Positions 8,853 through 16,592 of a stretch of DNA of 47,170 nt are shown one piece after another. The first letter of the stretch is position 1; each line of letters starts with the position of its first letter. Made by a program: the position numbers and the translations under genes. The notes under the pieces are model-generated. The model was not told the origin of the DNA. It made no database searches and worked only from the letters and a program-made list of their open reading frames with translations. The stretch comes from Streptomyces triticagri (GTDB lineage Bacteria > Actinomycetota > Actinomycetes > Streptomycetales > Streptomycetaceae): the NCBI RefSeq assembly GCF_003429565.1, contig NZ_QUAK01000235.1:1-47170 (forward strand), in the 5' to 3' direction.

Positions 8853-9854
8853 TCAGTGCGCGTCAGCGATATGCCGCGTACTGATCCGCTTCCGGAAGAC
8901 CCAGTAGGTCCAGGCCTGGTACATCAGCACGACAGGGGTGGCGATGCCGGCGCACCAGGTCATGATCTTCAGGGTGTACGGGCTCGACGAAGCGTTGGTG
9001 ACGGTGAGGCTCCAGGCGTCGTCGAGCGAGGACGGCATGACGTTCGGGAAGAGCGTCAGGAACAGCATGGCGACGGAGGCCGCGATCGTGACGCCGGAGA
9101 GGGCGAACGACCATCCTTCCCGGCCCAGCTTGATCGCGCCGAGTGCCGCGACGAGTGCCACGACCGCAATCAGCATGGCGACGAGGCTCGATCCGTCACC
9201 GTGGTCGATCTGCGTCCAGATCAGGAAGCCGAGCGCCAGGGCCGCGGTCACCGCGCCGAGCGCCAGGGCCAACTTGCGTGCCCGTACCCGGATTTCACCG
9301 TCGGTCTTGAGCGCGGCGAAGGCCGTGCCGTGGAAGGTGAACAGGCTCAGCGTGACCAGTCCACCGAGGATCGCGTACGGATTGAGCAGGTCCCAGAAGT
9401 TGCCGACGTACTCCATCTCGCGGTCGATCTTCACGCCTCGCACGATGTTGCCGAAGGCGACGCCCCAGAGGAGGGCCGGACCGAGCGAGGTCCAGAAGAT
9501 CGCGTGCTCCCAGTTGGTCTGCCAGCGTGTCCCGTCCCGCTTGTGCCGGTACTCGAAGGCGACTCCGCGCACGATCAGGCAGACGAGGATCAGCAAGAGT
9601 GGCAGATAGAAACCGGAGAACAGCGTCGCGTACCACTCGGGGAAGGCCGCGAAGGTGGCGCCGCCCGCGGTGAGCAGCCACACCTCGTTGCCGTCCCAGA
9701 CCGGTCCGATCGTGTTGATCAGTACGCGCCGTTCCGTGCGGTCGCGCGCGAGCAGTTTGGTGAGGATGCCGACCCCGAAGTCGAATCCCTCGAGGAAGAA
9801 GTAGCCGGTCCACAGGACGGCGATGAGGACGAACCAGACGTCGTGGAGTTCCAT
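8853..9854 (-). CDS. cydB: Cytochrome bd ubiquinol/menaquinol oxidase subunit II
   Basis: 333 residues starting MELHDVWFVLIAVLWTGYF, the conserved CydB N-terminus, with the GFDFGVG motif at about residues 25-31 and roughly eight to nine transmembrane helices. AGGAGC lies 8 nt upstream of the ATG at 9854. A longer open frame to 10082 exists, but its extra 76 Ser/Arg/Pro-rich residues lie antiparallel over the 3' end of cydA's frame and are not real. CydB forms the membrane heterodimer with CydA that reduces O2 to water at low oxygen. The gap to cydA is 28 bp. Confidence 0.95.
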   Translation of the reverse strand: MELHDVWFVLIAVLWTGYFFLEGFDFGVGILTKLLARDRTERRVLINTIGPVWDGNEVWLLTAGGATFAAFPEWYATLFSGFYLPLLLILVCLIVRGVAFEYRHKRDGTRWQTNWEHAIFWTSLGPALLWGVAFGNIVRGVKIDREMEYVGNFWDLLNPYAILGGLVTLSLFTFHGTAFAALKTDGEIRVRARKLALALGAVTAALALGFLIWTQIDHGDGSSLVAMLIAVVALVAALGAIKLGREGWSFALSGVTIAASVAMLFLTLFPNVMPSSLDDAWSLTVTNASSSPYTLKIMTWCAGIATPVVLMYQAWTYWVFRKRISTRHIADAH

Positions 9855-9882
9855 GCTTGAGCTCCTGTAGTTCCTCGGCTGC

Positions 9883-11391
9883 TCAGTACGAGAAGGCCAT
9901 CGGCCGGTCGGCGTCGCGGTCGTCGCCGCCGATCTTGGTGGGCGGGTTGAGGTCGGACTCGGTGAGCTCCGGCGGTCCGGCCTTGGCGTACTTGGCGATG
10001 AGCTTGACCTCGATGAAGGCGAGCACGGCGTAGAGCAGCGTGTAGACGGACATCGAGGTGATGACCTCGCCCTGCGAGACATTGGGGGAGACCGCGGCCT
10101 CGGTCTTGAGGACGCCGTACACCACCCAGGGCTGACGGCCCATCTCGGTGAAGATCCAGCCCCAGGAGTTGGCGATCAGCGGGAAGAGCATGGTCCACAG
10201 GAGCAGCAGCCAGTACCACTTCGTGAGGCGCGTGCTCAGTGCCTTGTTCCGGAAGAGGACCAGATGCGGCACCTCGTCCTCGCCGACCCGCATCGCGGGT
10301 GGCAGCAGGAACCGCTTGCGGGTGAGCCACAGGCCGAGCAGTCCGATCGCGAAGGACGCCATGCCGAAGCCGATCATCCAGCGGAAACCCCAGTACGCGA
10401 CGGGGATGTTGGGCCGGTAGTCGCCGGGTCCGTACTTCTCCTGGAGGTTCTCGTTGACGTCGTTGATGCCGGGTACGAAGGAGCTGAAGTCGTTGTGGGC
10501 GAGGAAGGAGAGCAGGCCGGGGATCTCTATGGCGACCTTGTTGTGCCCCTCGTCGACGTCCCCGTAGGCGAAGACGGAGAACGGCGCGGGTGCCTCGCCG
10601 TCCCACAGCGCCTCGGCGGCGGCCATCTTCATCGGCTGCTGCTCGTACATGATCTTGCCGAGAGTGTCGCCGCTGACCGCCGTGAGCAGTCCGCTGACCA
10701 CGATGGTGACGAGGCCGAGGCGCAGTGAGGTCTTCATGACCGGAACATGCTTCTTGCGCGCCAGGTGGTACGCGGCGATGCCGGCCATGAACGCCCCGCC
10801 GACCAGGAAGGCGGCGGTCATGGTGTGGAACATCTGGGCGACGGCCGTGTTCTGGGTGAGCACGGCCACGAAGTCGGTGAGTTCGGCCCGGCCGCGTTCC
10901 TCGTTGAACCGGTAGCCGACCGGGTGCTGCATCCAGGAGTTGGCGGCGAGGATGAAGTAGGCGGACAGGATGGTCCCGATGGACACCATCCAGATCGTCG
11001 CCAGATGGATCCGCTTCGGCAGCCGGTCCCAGCCGAAGATCCACAGGCCGATGAACGTCGACTCGAAGAAGAAGGCGATGAGCGCCTCGAAGGCGAGTGG
11101 CGCACCGAAGATGTCACCGACGAACCGCGAGTAGTCGGACCAGTTCATGCCGAACTGGAACTCCTGCAGGATGCCGGTGACGACACCCATCGCGATGTTG
11201 ATGAGGAAGAGCTTGCCCCAGAATTTGGTGGCCTTGAGGTACTTCTCCTTCTCGGTGCGCACCCATGCGGTCTGCAGTCCCGCCACCAGCGCGGCCAGCG
11301 AGATGGTGAGCGGGACGAAGAGGAAGTGGTAGACGGTGGTGATTCCGAACTGCCAGCGCGCCAGGGTTTCCGGCGCCAGAGCCAGGTCCAC
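9883..11391 (-). CDS. cydA: Cytochrome bd oxidase subunit I
   Basis: 502 residues that align along their length with bacterial CydA. The N-terminus YHFLFVPLTI places haem ligand H22. TKFWGKLFLINIAMGVVTGILQEFQFG and the GDIFGAPLAFEALIAFFFESTFIGLW block follow. The C-terminal part has GRQPW and the conserved Met-containing helix. The periplasmic quinol loop is short, so this is the S (short Q-loop) form found in actinobacteria. It has about nine transmembrane helices and carries haems b558, b595 and d for high-affinity O2 reduction. The GTG start has AAGGAG 8-9 nt upstream. It is the first gene of cydA-cydB-cydCD, with a Rex operator upstream at 11475-11490. Confidence 0.96.
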   Translation of the reverse strand: MDLALAPETLARWQFGITTVYHFLFVPLTISLAALVAGLQTAWVRTEKEKYLKATKFWGKLFLINIAMGVVTGILQEFQFGMNWSDYSRFVGDIFGAPLAFEALIAFFFESTFIGLWIFGWDRLPKRIHLATIWMVSIGTILSAYFILAANSWMQHPVGYRFNEERGRAELTDFVAVLTQNTAVAQMFHTMTAAFLVGGAFMAGIAAYHLARKKHVPVMKTSLRLGLVTIVVSGLLTAVSGDTLGKIMYEQQPMKMAAAEALWDGEAPAPFSVFAYGDVDEGHNKVAIEIPGLLSFLAHNDFSSFVPGINDVNENLQEKYGPGDYRPNIPVAYWGFRWMIGFGMASFAIGLLGLWLTRKRFLLPPAMRVGEDEVPHLVLFRNKALSTRLTKWYWLLLLWTMLFPLIANSWGWIFTEMGRQPWVVYGVLKTEAAVSPNVSQGEVITSMSVYTLLYAVLAFIEVKLIAKYAKAGPPELTESDLNPPTKIGGDDRDADRPMAFSY

Positions 11392-11474
11392 GTCGCAGTC
11401 TCCTTAAGTCGCCGTGGTCACAGCGGCAGTTTGCCCGTCTGATCCCGTACATCCTGGGACCGAACAGACACGCT

Positions 11475-11490
11475 TGTGAACGCGTTCACA
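11475..11490. promoter_or_regulatory. Rex (NAD+/NADH redox repressor) operator of the cyd operon
   Basis: TGTGAACGCGTTCACA is a perfect 16-bp palindrome matching the Streptomyces Rex operator core (TGTGAAC-NN-GTTCACA type). It is nested in a wider repeat, CTTGTGAA (11473-11480) to TTCACAAG (11491-11498), giving a third half-site. A -10-like CATAAT on the minus strand (11500-11505) would put transcription start next to or inside the operator. In S. coelicolor Rex represses cyd genes until NADH rises under low oxygen; that role is inferred here from the site. Confidence 0.88.
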
Positions 11491-11619
11491 TTCACAAGCA
11501 TTATGGAGCACGGAAGTTCGAGGCCGAGCAGCGGGGTCCCCTTTCGGCGGGTGCCGCAGGTGGAGACGGCGGAGCGGGCCCGCCGACACGACGGACCCGC
11601 TCGTTCTCGCGCGGTGGGC

Positions 11620-11635
11620 CGGAGCTTCCGCTCCG
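11620..11635 (-). terminator. Terminator-like hairpin after hisC
   Basis: CGGAGC-TTCC-GCTCCG: a 6-bp stem with a 4-nt loop, 5 nt past the aminotransferase stop codon on the minus strand. Confidence 0.45.
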
Positions 11636-11640
11636 TGCGC

Positions 11641-12720
11641 TCAGGACTCCTTGAGGAACGTCCCCGCCGTCTGTACGAAGAGGTCGTTCGCCTCGGTCTC
11701 CCCGATCGACACCCGTACGCCCTCCCCCGCGAACGGCCGGATGACCACACCGGCCTGCTCACAGGCCGCGGCGAAGTCGAGCGTCCGCTCGCCGAGCCGC
11801 AGCCAGACGAAGTTCGCCTGCGTCTCGGGAACGGTCCACCCCTGGCCGCGCAGCGAATCGACGACCCGCGCCCGCTCGGCCACCAACGAACCGACCCGGC
11901 CGAGGAGTTCGTCCTCGCTGCGCAGGCTCGCCACCGCCGCCTCCTGGGCGAGCTGGCTCACCCCGAACGGCACCGCGGTCTTGCGCAGCGCGGCCGCCAC
12001 CGGCTCGTGCGCGATCGCGAAACCGACCCGAAGCCCTGCGAGCCCGTACGCCTTGGAGAAGGTGCGCAGCACGCAGACGTTCGGCCGGTCGCGGTAGAGC
12101 TCGATCCCGTCGGGCACCTCGGCGTCCCGGATGAACTCGCGGTACGCCTCGTCGAGCACCACCAGGACGTCGCCCGGCACCCGGTCGAGGAAGCGCTCGA
12201 GCTCGGCGCGGTGCACCACGGTGCCGGTCGGGTTGTTCGGATTGCAGACGAAGATCAGCCGCGTCCGCTCGGTGATCGCGTCCGCCATCGCGTCCAGGTC
12301 GTGCACCTCGTCGCCGGTCAGCGGGACCTGCACCGAGGTCGCCCCACTGACCTGCGTGATGATCGGGTACGCCTCGAAGGACCGCCAGGCGTAGATCACC
12401 TCGTCGCCCACGCCGGCCGTGGCCTGCAACAGCTGCTGGGCGACGCCGACCGAGCCGGTGCCGGTGGCGAGATGCGAGAGCGGGACGCCGAAGCGGTCCG
12501 ACAGCTCGTTCATCAGGCCCGTACACGCCATGTCGGGGTAGCGGTTGAAGCTGCCCGCCGCGGCGACGGCCCGCTCGAGCACGCCCGGCAGCGGCGGATA
12601 CGGGTTCTCGTTGGAGGACAGCTTGTACGCGACCGGGCCGCCCTCCGCGGCGGGCTTGCCCGGCTTGTACGTCGGGACACCGTCCAGCTCGGCACGCAGC
12701 CTCGGGCTCTTCTCACTCAC
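11641..12720 (-). CDS. hisC: Histidinol-phosphate aminotransferase (HisC-family, PLP-dependent)
   Basis: 359 residues with the class I/II aminotransferase fold. YKLSSNENPYPP is near residues 32-43, the NPNNPTG cofactor loop at 160-166 and VVLDEAYREF near 187-196. The PLP lysine is K223 in TFSKAYGLAGLRVGFAI. These are HisC/HisC2 hallmarks; the enzyme transfers amino groups to imidazole-acetol phosphate and in some cases to aromatic 2-oxo acids. It is not in a his operon here and actinobacteria commonly carry a second copy, so an aromatic-aminotransferase (HisC2/Pat) role is possible. The GTG start has GAGGAGG about 7 nt upstream. It runs toward the cyd promoter. Confidence 0.88.
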   Translation of the reverse strand: MSEKSPRLRAELDGVPTYKPGKPAAEGGPVAYKLSSNENPYPPLPGVLERAVAAAGSFNRYPDMACTGLMNELSDRFGVPLSHLATGTGSVGVAQQLLQATAGVGDEVIYAWRSFEAYPIITQVSGATSVQVPLTGDEVHDLDAMADAITERTRLIFVCNPNNPTGTVVHRAELERFLDRVPGDVLVVLDEAYREFIRDAEVPDGIELYRDRPNVCVLRTFSKAYGLAGLRVGFAIAHEPVAAALRKTAVPFGVSQLAQEAAVASLRSEDELLGRVGSLVAERARVVDSLRGQGWTVPETQANFVWLRLGERTLDFAAACEQAGVVIRPFAGEGVRVSIGETEANDLFVQTAGTFLKES

Positions 12721-13101
12721 CGCAGGTCCTCCTCGTCACACCCAGGTTCGAATACTCCTCACCTTATGAGGATTCGCGCCCGCTGCGAATGCTCCGGCGG
12801 CATCGTGACGCGCGACCGGCGCCGCCGTCTCCCGATCCCGAGGGGGCGCTACGCCGGGATCCGTGCGCCGGTGGCTTGCGCCGTAGCGCGCGTCACCCGT
12901 GCAGGTGAGTTGAGACCTCTTCGAAACATCGCATATTTGGCAGGCGCATGTGCTCCAACAGGATGCAGAGTGGCACTGAAACGTCCAACTCCCTTACAAT
13001 TCAAGGGACTTGACCCTGAAGCACCTTGCAGAAACGTGCCTGTCAACGCCTGCATATGCGCTCCCGCCGAGGTCCCTCATGAGCCCTACTATCGGCTCGC
13101 C
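12721..13101. other. 381-bp divergent intergenic region between hisC and the LacI-family gene
   Basis: It holds the promoters of both flanking genes. From about 12918 to 13060 base composition is noticeably less GC-rich than the surroundings. A TACAAT -10-like hexamer lies at 12995-13000, overlapping a 6-bp hairpin TCCCTT-N7-AAGGGA (12990-13008). TACTAT at 13087-13092 lies 9 nt before the LacI-family ATG, which lacks a Shine-Dalgarno, so a short-leader or leaderless mRNA is possible. An open frame runs through it in phase with the LacI gene, but its residues look non-coding. Confidence 0.4.
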
Positions 13102-14211
13102 ATGACAGCAGCAGGGAAGCACCAGGTAAGCCGGGCTCAGTCTCGGGGGACCCGGCAAAGTCGAGCGGGCATCCGGGACGTGGCCGCCGCGGCCGGTGTC
13201 TCCATCACGACTGTCTCCGACGCACTCAACGGCAAGGGCCGGCTCCCCGACGCCACCCGCCGCCACGTCCGCGAGGTCGCCGAACGGCTGGGCTATCGCC
13301 CGTCCGCCGCGGCCCGAACGCTCCGTACCGGCAAGTCCGGCCTGATCGGCCTGACCGTCACCACATACGGGGATGAACCTTTCACCTTCACCGAATTCGC
13401 GTACTTCGCGGAGATGGCCAGAGCCGCCACCTCGGCCGCGCTCGCCCGCGGCTATGCGCTGGTCATCCTGCCCGCCACCTCCAGACACGACGTCTGGTCC
13501 AACGTCGCCCTGGACGGCACGGTCGTCATCGACCCCTCTGACCAGGACCCGGTCGTCAGCGAGCTGGTGCGCCAGGGCTTACCGGTCGTCTCCGACGGCC
13601 GCCCCGTCGGCCAACTACCCGTCACCGCCTGGGTGGACAACGACCACGAGGCCGCCGTCCTCGGCATCCTCGACCATCTCTCGGCCGCCGGCGCCCGCCG
13701 GATCGGACTGCTCACCGGCACCACCACCGACACCTACACCCGCCTTTCCACGGAGGCGTATCTGCGCTGGTGCAGGCACGTCGACCAGGACCCCGTCTAC
13801 GAGACCTACCCGGCGCACGACCCCTGCGCCGGCGCCGTCGCCGCCGACCGCCTCCTCGCCCGCCCCGACCGCCCCGACGCGGTCTACGGCCTCTTCGACC
13901 CCAACGGCACGGACCTGCTCGCGGCCGCCCGCCGGTACGGCCTGCGGGTCCCCGACGATCTGCTGCTCGTCTGCTGCAGCGAGTCGACGGTGTACGCCAA
14001 CACCGAGCCCCCGATGACGACCCTCTCGCTGAAGCCGCGCCGCATCGGAACCGCCGTCATCCAGCTCCTGATCGACGCGATCGAGGGCATCGACGGCGAC
14101 CGACCCGTCGAGCAGGTGATACCGACGGAGCTCATCGTGCGGACGTCGTCGCAGCGACGCCCGCCACGCACCACCGTCAGCCCGCCGCGAACACCGAACG
14201 ACACGACCTGA
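13102..14211 (+). CDS. LacI-family transcriptional regulator with a TTA codon
   Basis: 369 residues. The N-terminal HTH at about 23-46 (IRDVAAAAGVSITTVSDALNGKG) has the hinge RPSAAARTLRTGKSG. A periplasmic-binding-protein-like sensor domain follows from about residue 78, with TGTTTDTYTRLS and the closing LIDAIEG region. It probably binds a sugar-like effector and represses a palindromic operator; target and ligand are unknown. Codon 160 (13579-13581) is TTA, the rare leucine codon read only by the bldA tRNA. It is the only in-frame TTA I found among the genes of this window, and implies developmental control of translation. The ATG at 13102 is chosen because homology begins just after it; the frame stays open far upstream without coding character. 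Confidence 0.88.
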   Translation: MTAAGKHQVSRAQSRGTRQSRAGIRDVAAAAGVSITTVSDALNGKGRLPDATRRHVREVAERLGYRPSAAARTLRTGKSGLIGLTVTTYGDEPFTFTEFAYFAEMARAATSAALARGYALVILPATSRHDVWSNVALDGTVVIDPSDQDPVVSELVRQGLPVVSDGRPVGQLPVTAWVDNDHEAAVLGILDHLSAAGARRIGLLTGTTTDTYTRLSTEAYLRWCRHVDQDPVYETYPAHDPCAGAVAADRLLARPDRPDAVYGLFDPNGTDLLAAARRYGLRVPDDLLLVCCSESTVYANTEPPMTTLSLKPRRIGTAVIQLLIDAIEGIDGDRPVEQVIPTELIVRTSSQRRPPRTTVSPPRTPNDTT

Positions 14212-14355
14212 GCCGTCCCGTGGGCGCTGCACCCGGCCCGTACGCCCAGATCGAAAACACGCCCATACCCTCAATTCGGGAGAAAACCACGGTGCACCGC
14301 CGGACCGGCTGCGATTCACCACCCCTGGTGCATCACACTCTGCGATCCGCATTCC

Positions 14356-14361
14356 TATGAT
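14356..14361 (+). promoter_or_regulatory. -10-like hexamer upstream of the phosphoesterase
   Basis: TATGAT lies 81 bp upstream of the chosen start. No convincing -35 is seen at 16-19 bp. Confidence 0.25.
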
Positions 14362-14442
14362 GGGCGCACGGCACTTCGGGCCGCCGCGACCAGGCGACCC
14401 GATCCGGTGGCGGAATGCGGTGCGACGGTGGTGGAGGGGTCG

Positions 14443-15495
14443 ATGACTCAGGGGGCCGGTCAGGGACCCGCGGTGCGTACGGACACGGTCCGTGACTTTC
14501 GGGTGCCCGCATATGTGCAGGGGACCGGCGAGCCTCCTGCGGCACCTCCCGTACCGGGCGAGGAGCCCGAGGGGTACACGCCGACGCAGCGCGATCTCCC
14601 GGTCATCAACCGGGGCGACACGGTCCAGGTGACGGTCCCCGAGCCGGCGCCCGAGCCGGTCGAGGGCGGCTCCGCGCCCGGCCCGCTCTACGTCGTCGGC
14701 GACGTCCACGGCTATCTCGACGAGCTGACGGCCGCGCTGTACGAGCAGGGCCTGATCGACGCGAACGGCGCGTGGGCGGCGGGCAATGCGCGCCTGTGGT
14801 TCCTCGGCGACTTCACCGACCGCGGTCCGGACGGCATCGGAGTGATCGACCTGGTCATGCGGCTGTCCGCGGAGGCCGCGGCGGCGGGCGGCTACTGCAA
14901 GGCGCTGATGGGCAATCACGAGCTGCTGCTGCTCGGTGCGAAGCGTTTCGGTGACACCCCCATCAACTCCGGTGCGGGCACCGCCACTTTCCAGGCCGCC
15001 TGGTTGCTCAACGGCGGCCAGAAGTCGGACATGGACCGCCTGCAGGACGTCCATCTGCAGTGGATGTCACGGCTCGACGCCATGGAGCTCGCGGACGGGC
15101 ACCTGCTGATGCACTCCGACACCACCGTCTATCTCGACTACGGCGACTCCATCGAGGCCGTCAACGACACCATCCGCGAGGCGCTCACCCGTAAGGACCC
15201 GCACGAGACCTGGGATCTGTTCCGCAAGTTCACCAAGCGCTTCGCCTTCCGTGACGAGTCGGGCGCCACCGCGGTACGCGAACTGCTCGACGCCTACGGC
15301 GGCACACGTGTGGTGCACGGCCACAGCCCGATCCCGTATCTGCTCGGCGAGGTGGGTTCCGAGGACGGCGAGGAGGCTCAGGGCCCGAAGGTCGAGGGTC
15401 CGCACGTCTACGCGGACGGTCTCGCCATCGCCATGGACGGCGGTGTGACCATGGCCGGGAAGCTCCTGGTACGCCGACTCCCGCTGGAAGGCTGA
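14443..15495 (+). CDS. PPP-like metallophosphoesterase
   Basis: 350 residues. The full metallophosphoesterase signature is present: GDVHG near residue 86, GDFTDRG near 122, GNHE near 157 and a C-terminal VVHGHSP histidine pair near 288. The order and spacing match the calcineurin-like PPP group (bacterial Ser/Thr phosphatases, ApaH/PrpA relatives), which bind two metal ions. It could act on phosphoproteins or dinucleoside polyphosphates. The ATG at 14443 has GGAGGGG 5-6 nt upstream; the GTG at 14407 is an alternative. The first 80 residues are Pro/Glu-rich and probably disordered. Confidence 0.87.
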   Translation: MTQGAGQGPAVRTDTVRDFRVPAYVQGTGEPPAAPPVPGEEPEGYTPTQRDLPVINRGDTVQVTVPEPAPEPVEGGSAPGPLYVVGDVHGYLDELTAALYEQGLIDANGAWAAGNARLWFLGDFTDRGPDGIGVIDLVMRLSAEAAAAGGYCKALMGNHELLLLGAKRFGDTPINSGAGTATFQAAWLLNGGQKSDMDRLQDVHLQWMSRLDAMELADGHLLMHSDTTVYLDYGDSIEAVNDTIREALTRKDPHETWDLFRKFTKRFAFRDESGATAVRELLDAYGGTRVVHGHSPIPYLLGEVGSEDGEEAQGPKVEGPHVYADGLAIAMDGGVTMAGKLLVRRLPLEG

Positions 15496-15677
15496 TCGTC
15501 ACCCCGGCAAGAGCGGCCCACATATGACCGCCCCGGGCCTCGGCCCAATTTCCGGAAACCCCCTGTCACCGCGTGCCGTAACCGCTCTACCATCGGCTTA
15601 TCCGTAGCAGGCTCTCCTCCGTTTCCGCCCGACCGCCCGTCTCCGGGCGGGCTCCGGGCCCTACGGAGCATCGGGGG

Positions 15678-16529
15678 ATGCACATGAACAGCGCTCCGCA
15701 CCTGCTGAACGAGGACCGCCAGGAATACGAGCGGATCCTCGATGAGGCGTTGCGTTCCGCCAGGGACAGCCCAGGTCTGGCCGAGATCGGCGAGCGCCTG
15801 ACCGTCGAGCAGTTGCGCACCATGGCCCTGAACGCCACGGCGCTGATCACCGCTGCCGCCGCGGCCGAGTACCAGCACTTCGTGGAGCTCCGCAGCGAGT
15901 TGCGCCGGCCGAGTGCCCGGATGCACAGCGAGCCCGAGCCCGCACCCGAGTCCGGTCCCGGGCCGGTGGGCCTGGCGACGACCTTGGGCGGGGTGACCGA
16001 GACCGCGGGTGCCGGGCTGGTCGCGGTGCTCGCCGTGCTCGCCCCGGTCCTGGCCGGCACGGCCGCCGCGATCTTCCTGCTCATCGGGTACGTACTGAAG
16101 ATGCTCAGCCCGGAGCCGGCCGTCGCCGATGCGCTCCTCACGACGGGCTGGGTGTTCGCCGCGCTGACGGCCGCGGGCATTCTCGTCGCCGCGGTGGGGC
16201 TGCTGCTCACCGCGCTGCGCAACGCCCCGACGTCGCTGCGGGCCGACGCCGCGGTCGAGCGGGACGCGGCGATCGACCGTGCGAGAGAGGCCTGGCGCCA
16301 GGCGCTGCTCGAACGCGGGCTGCTGCCGTTCCTGCGCGAGGCCCTGACCAGTTCCACGCCGCCCGACGGCGATTCGGGCGGCGACGAGCACCGGATGCCG
16401 CAACTCGGCTATCACCGGCCCGGGTTCAGCAGCCCCGACGGCGGCCCCGATGCGGGACCGCCGCCGAGCTACTCGAGTCCCGACTTCTCCAGTCCGGACT
16501 TCGGCGGGCCCGAGCACAAGCCCGAGTAG
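15678..16529 (+). CDS. Two-TM membrane protein with disordered Pro/Ser-rich tail
   Basis: 283 residues, family not recognised. Residues 1-75 are helical and charged. Two hydrophobic stretches at about 106-142 and 152-182 should span the membrane, followed by an Arg/Asp/Glu-rich helix near 190-225. The tail from about 235 is low-complexity, with repeats SSPDF/SSPDG and ending GPEHKPE. The ATG at 15678 has GGAG 9 nt upstream; ATG 15684 is close. The last codons and stop are part of a 28-bp tandem duplication (see 16507-16566). It is convergent with thiC. Function unknown. Confidence 0.75.
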   Translation: MHMNSAPHLLNEDRQEYERILDEALRSARDSPGLAEIGERLTVEQLRTMALNATALITAAAAAEYQHFVELRSELRRPSARMHSEPEPAPESGPGPVGLATTLGGVTETAGAGLVAVLAVLAPVLAGTAAAIFLLIGYVLKMLSPEPAVADALLTTGWVFAALTAAGILVAAVGLLLTALRNAPTSLRADAAVERDAAIDRAREAWRQALLERGLLPFLREALTSSTPPDGDSGGDEHRMPQLGYHRPGFSSPDGGPDAGPPPSYSSPDFSSPDFGGPEHKPE

Positions 16530-16566
16530 CCGCCGGACGGCCCGAGCACAAACCCGAGCAGCCGCC
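16507..16566. repeat. Tandem 28-bp duplication across a stop codon
   Basis: Copies at 16507-16534 and 16539-16566 differ at two of 28 bases. The first encodes the last residues and TAG stop of the membrane protein; in the second copy TAG reads CAG, so it is non-coding. Confidence 0.8.
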
Positions 16567-16592
16567 GCCGGACCGGAGCGCCGGCGCGCGCG

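Noticed and set aside
8853..10082. N-terminal extension of cydB to 10082
   Set aside because: The extra 76 residues overlap cydA and are Ser/Pro/Arg-rich; the ATG at 9854 has a good ribosome-binding site and the conserved MELHDVWF.
12745..12753. tRNA T-loop-like GGTTCGAAT
   Set aside because: No pairing arms, acceptor stem or anticodon stem around it.
11476..13101. Long in-frame upstream part of the 911-aa open frame ending at 14211
   Set aside because: It overlaps hisC in antisense and the divergent promoter; residues are Arg/Gly/His-rich with no family. The LacI domain begins only at 13102.
15577..15600. tRNA D-arm-like sequence (minus strand GGTAGAGCGG)
   Set aside because: No complete cloverleaf can be drawn; isolated resemblance.
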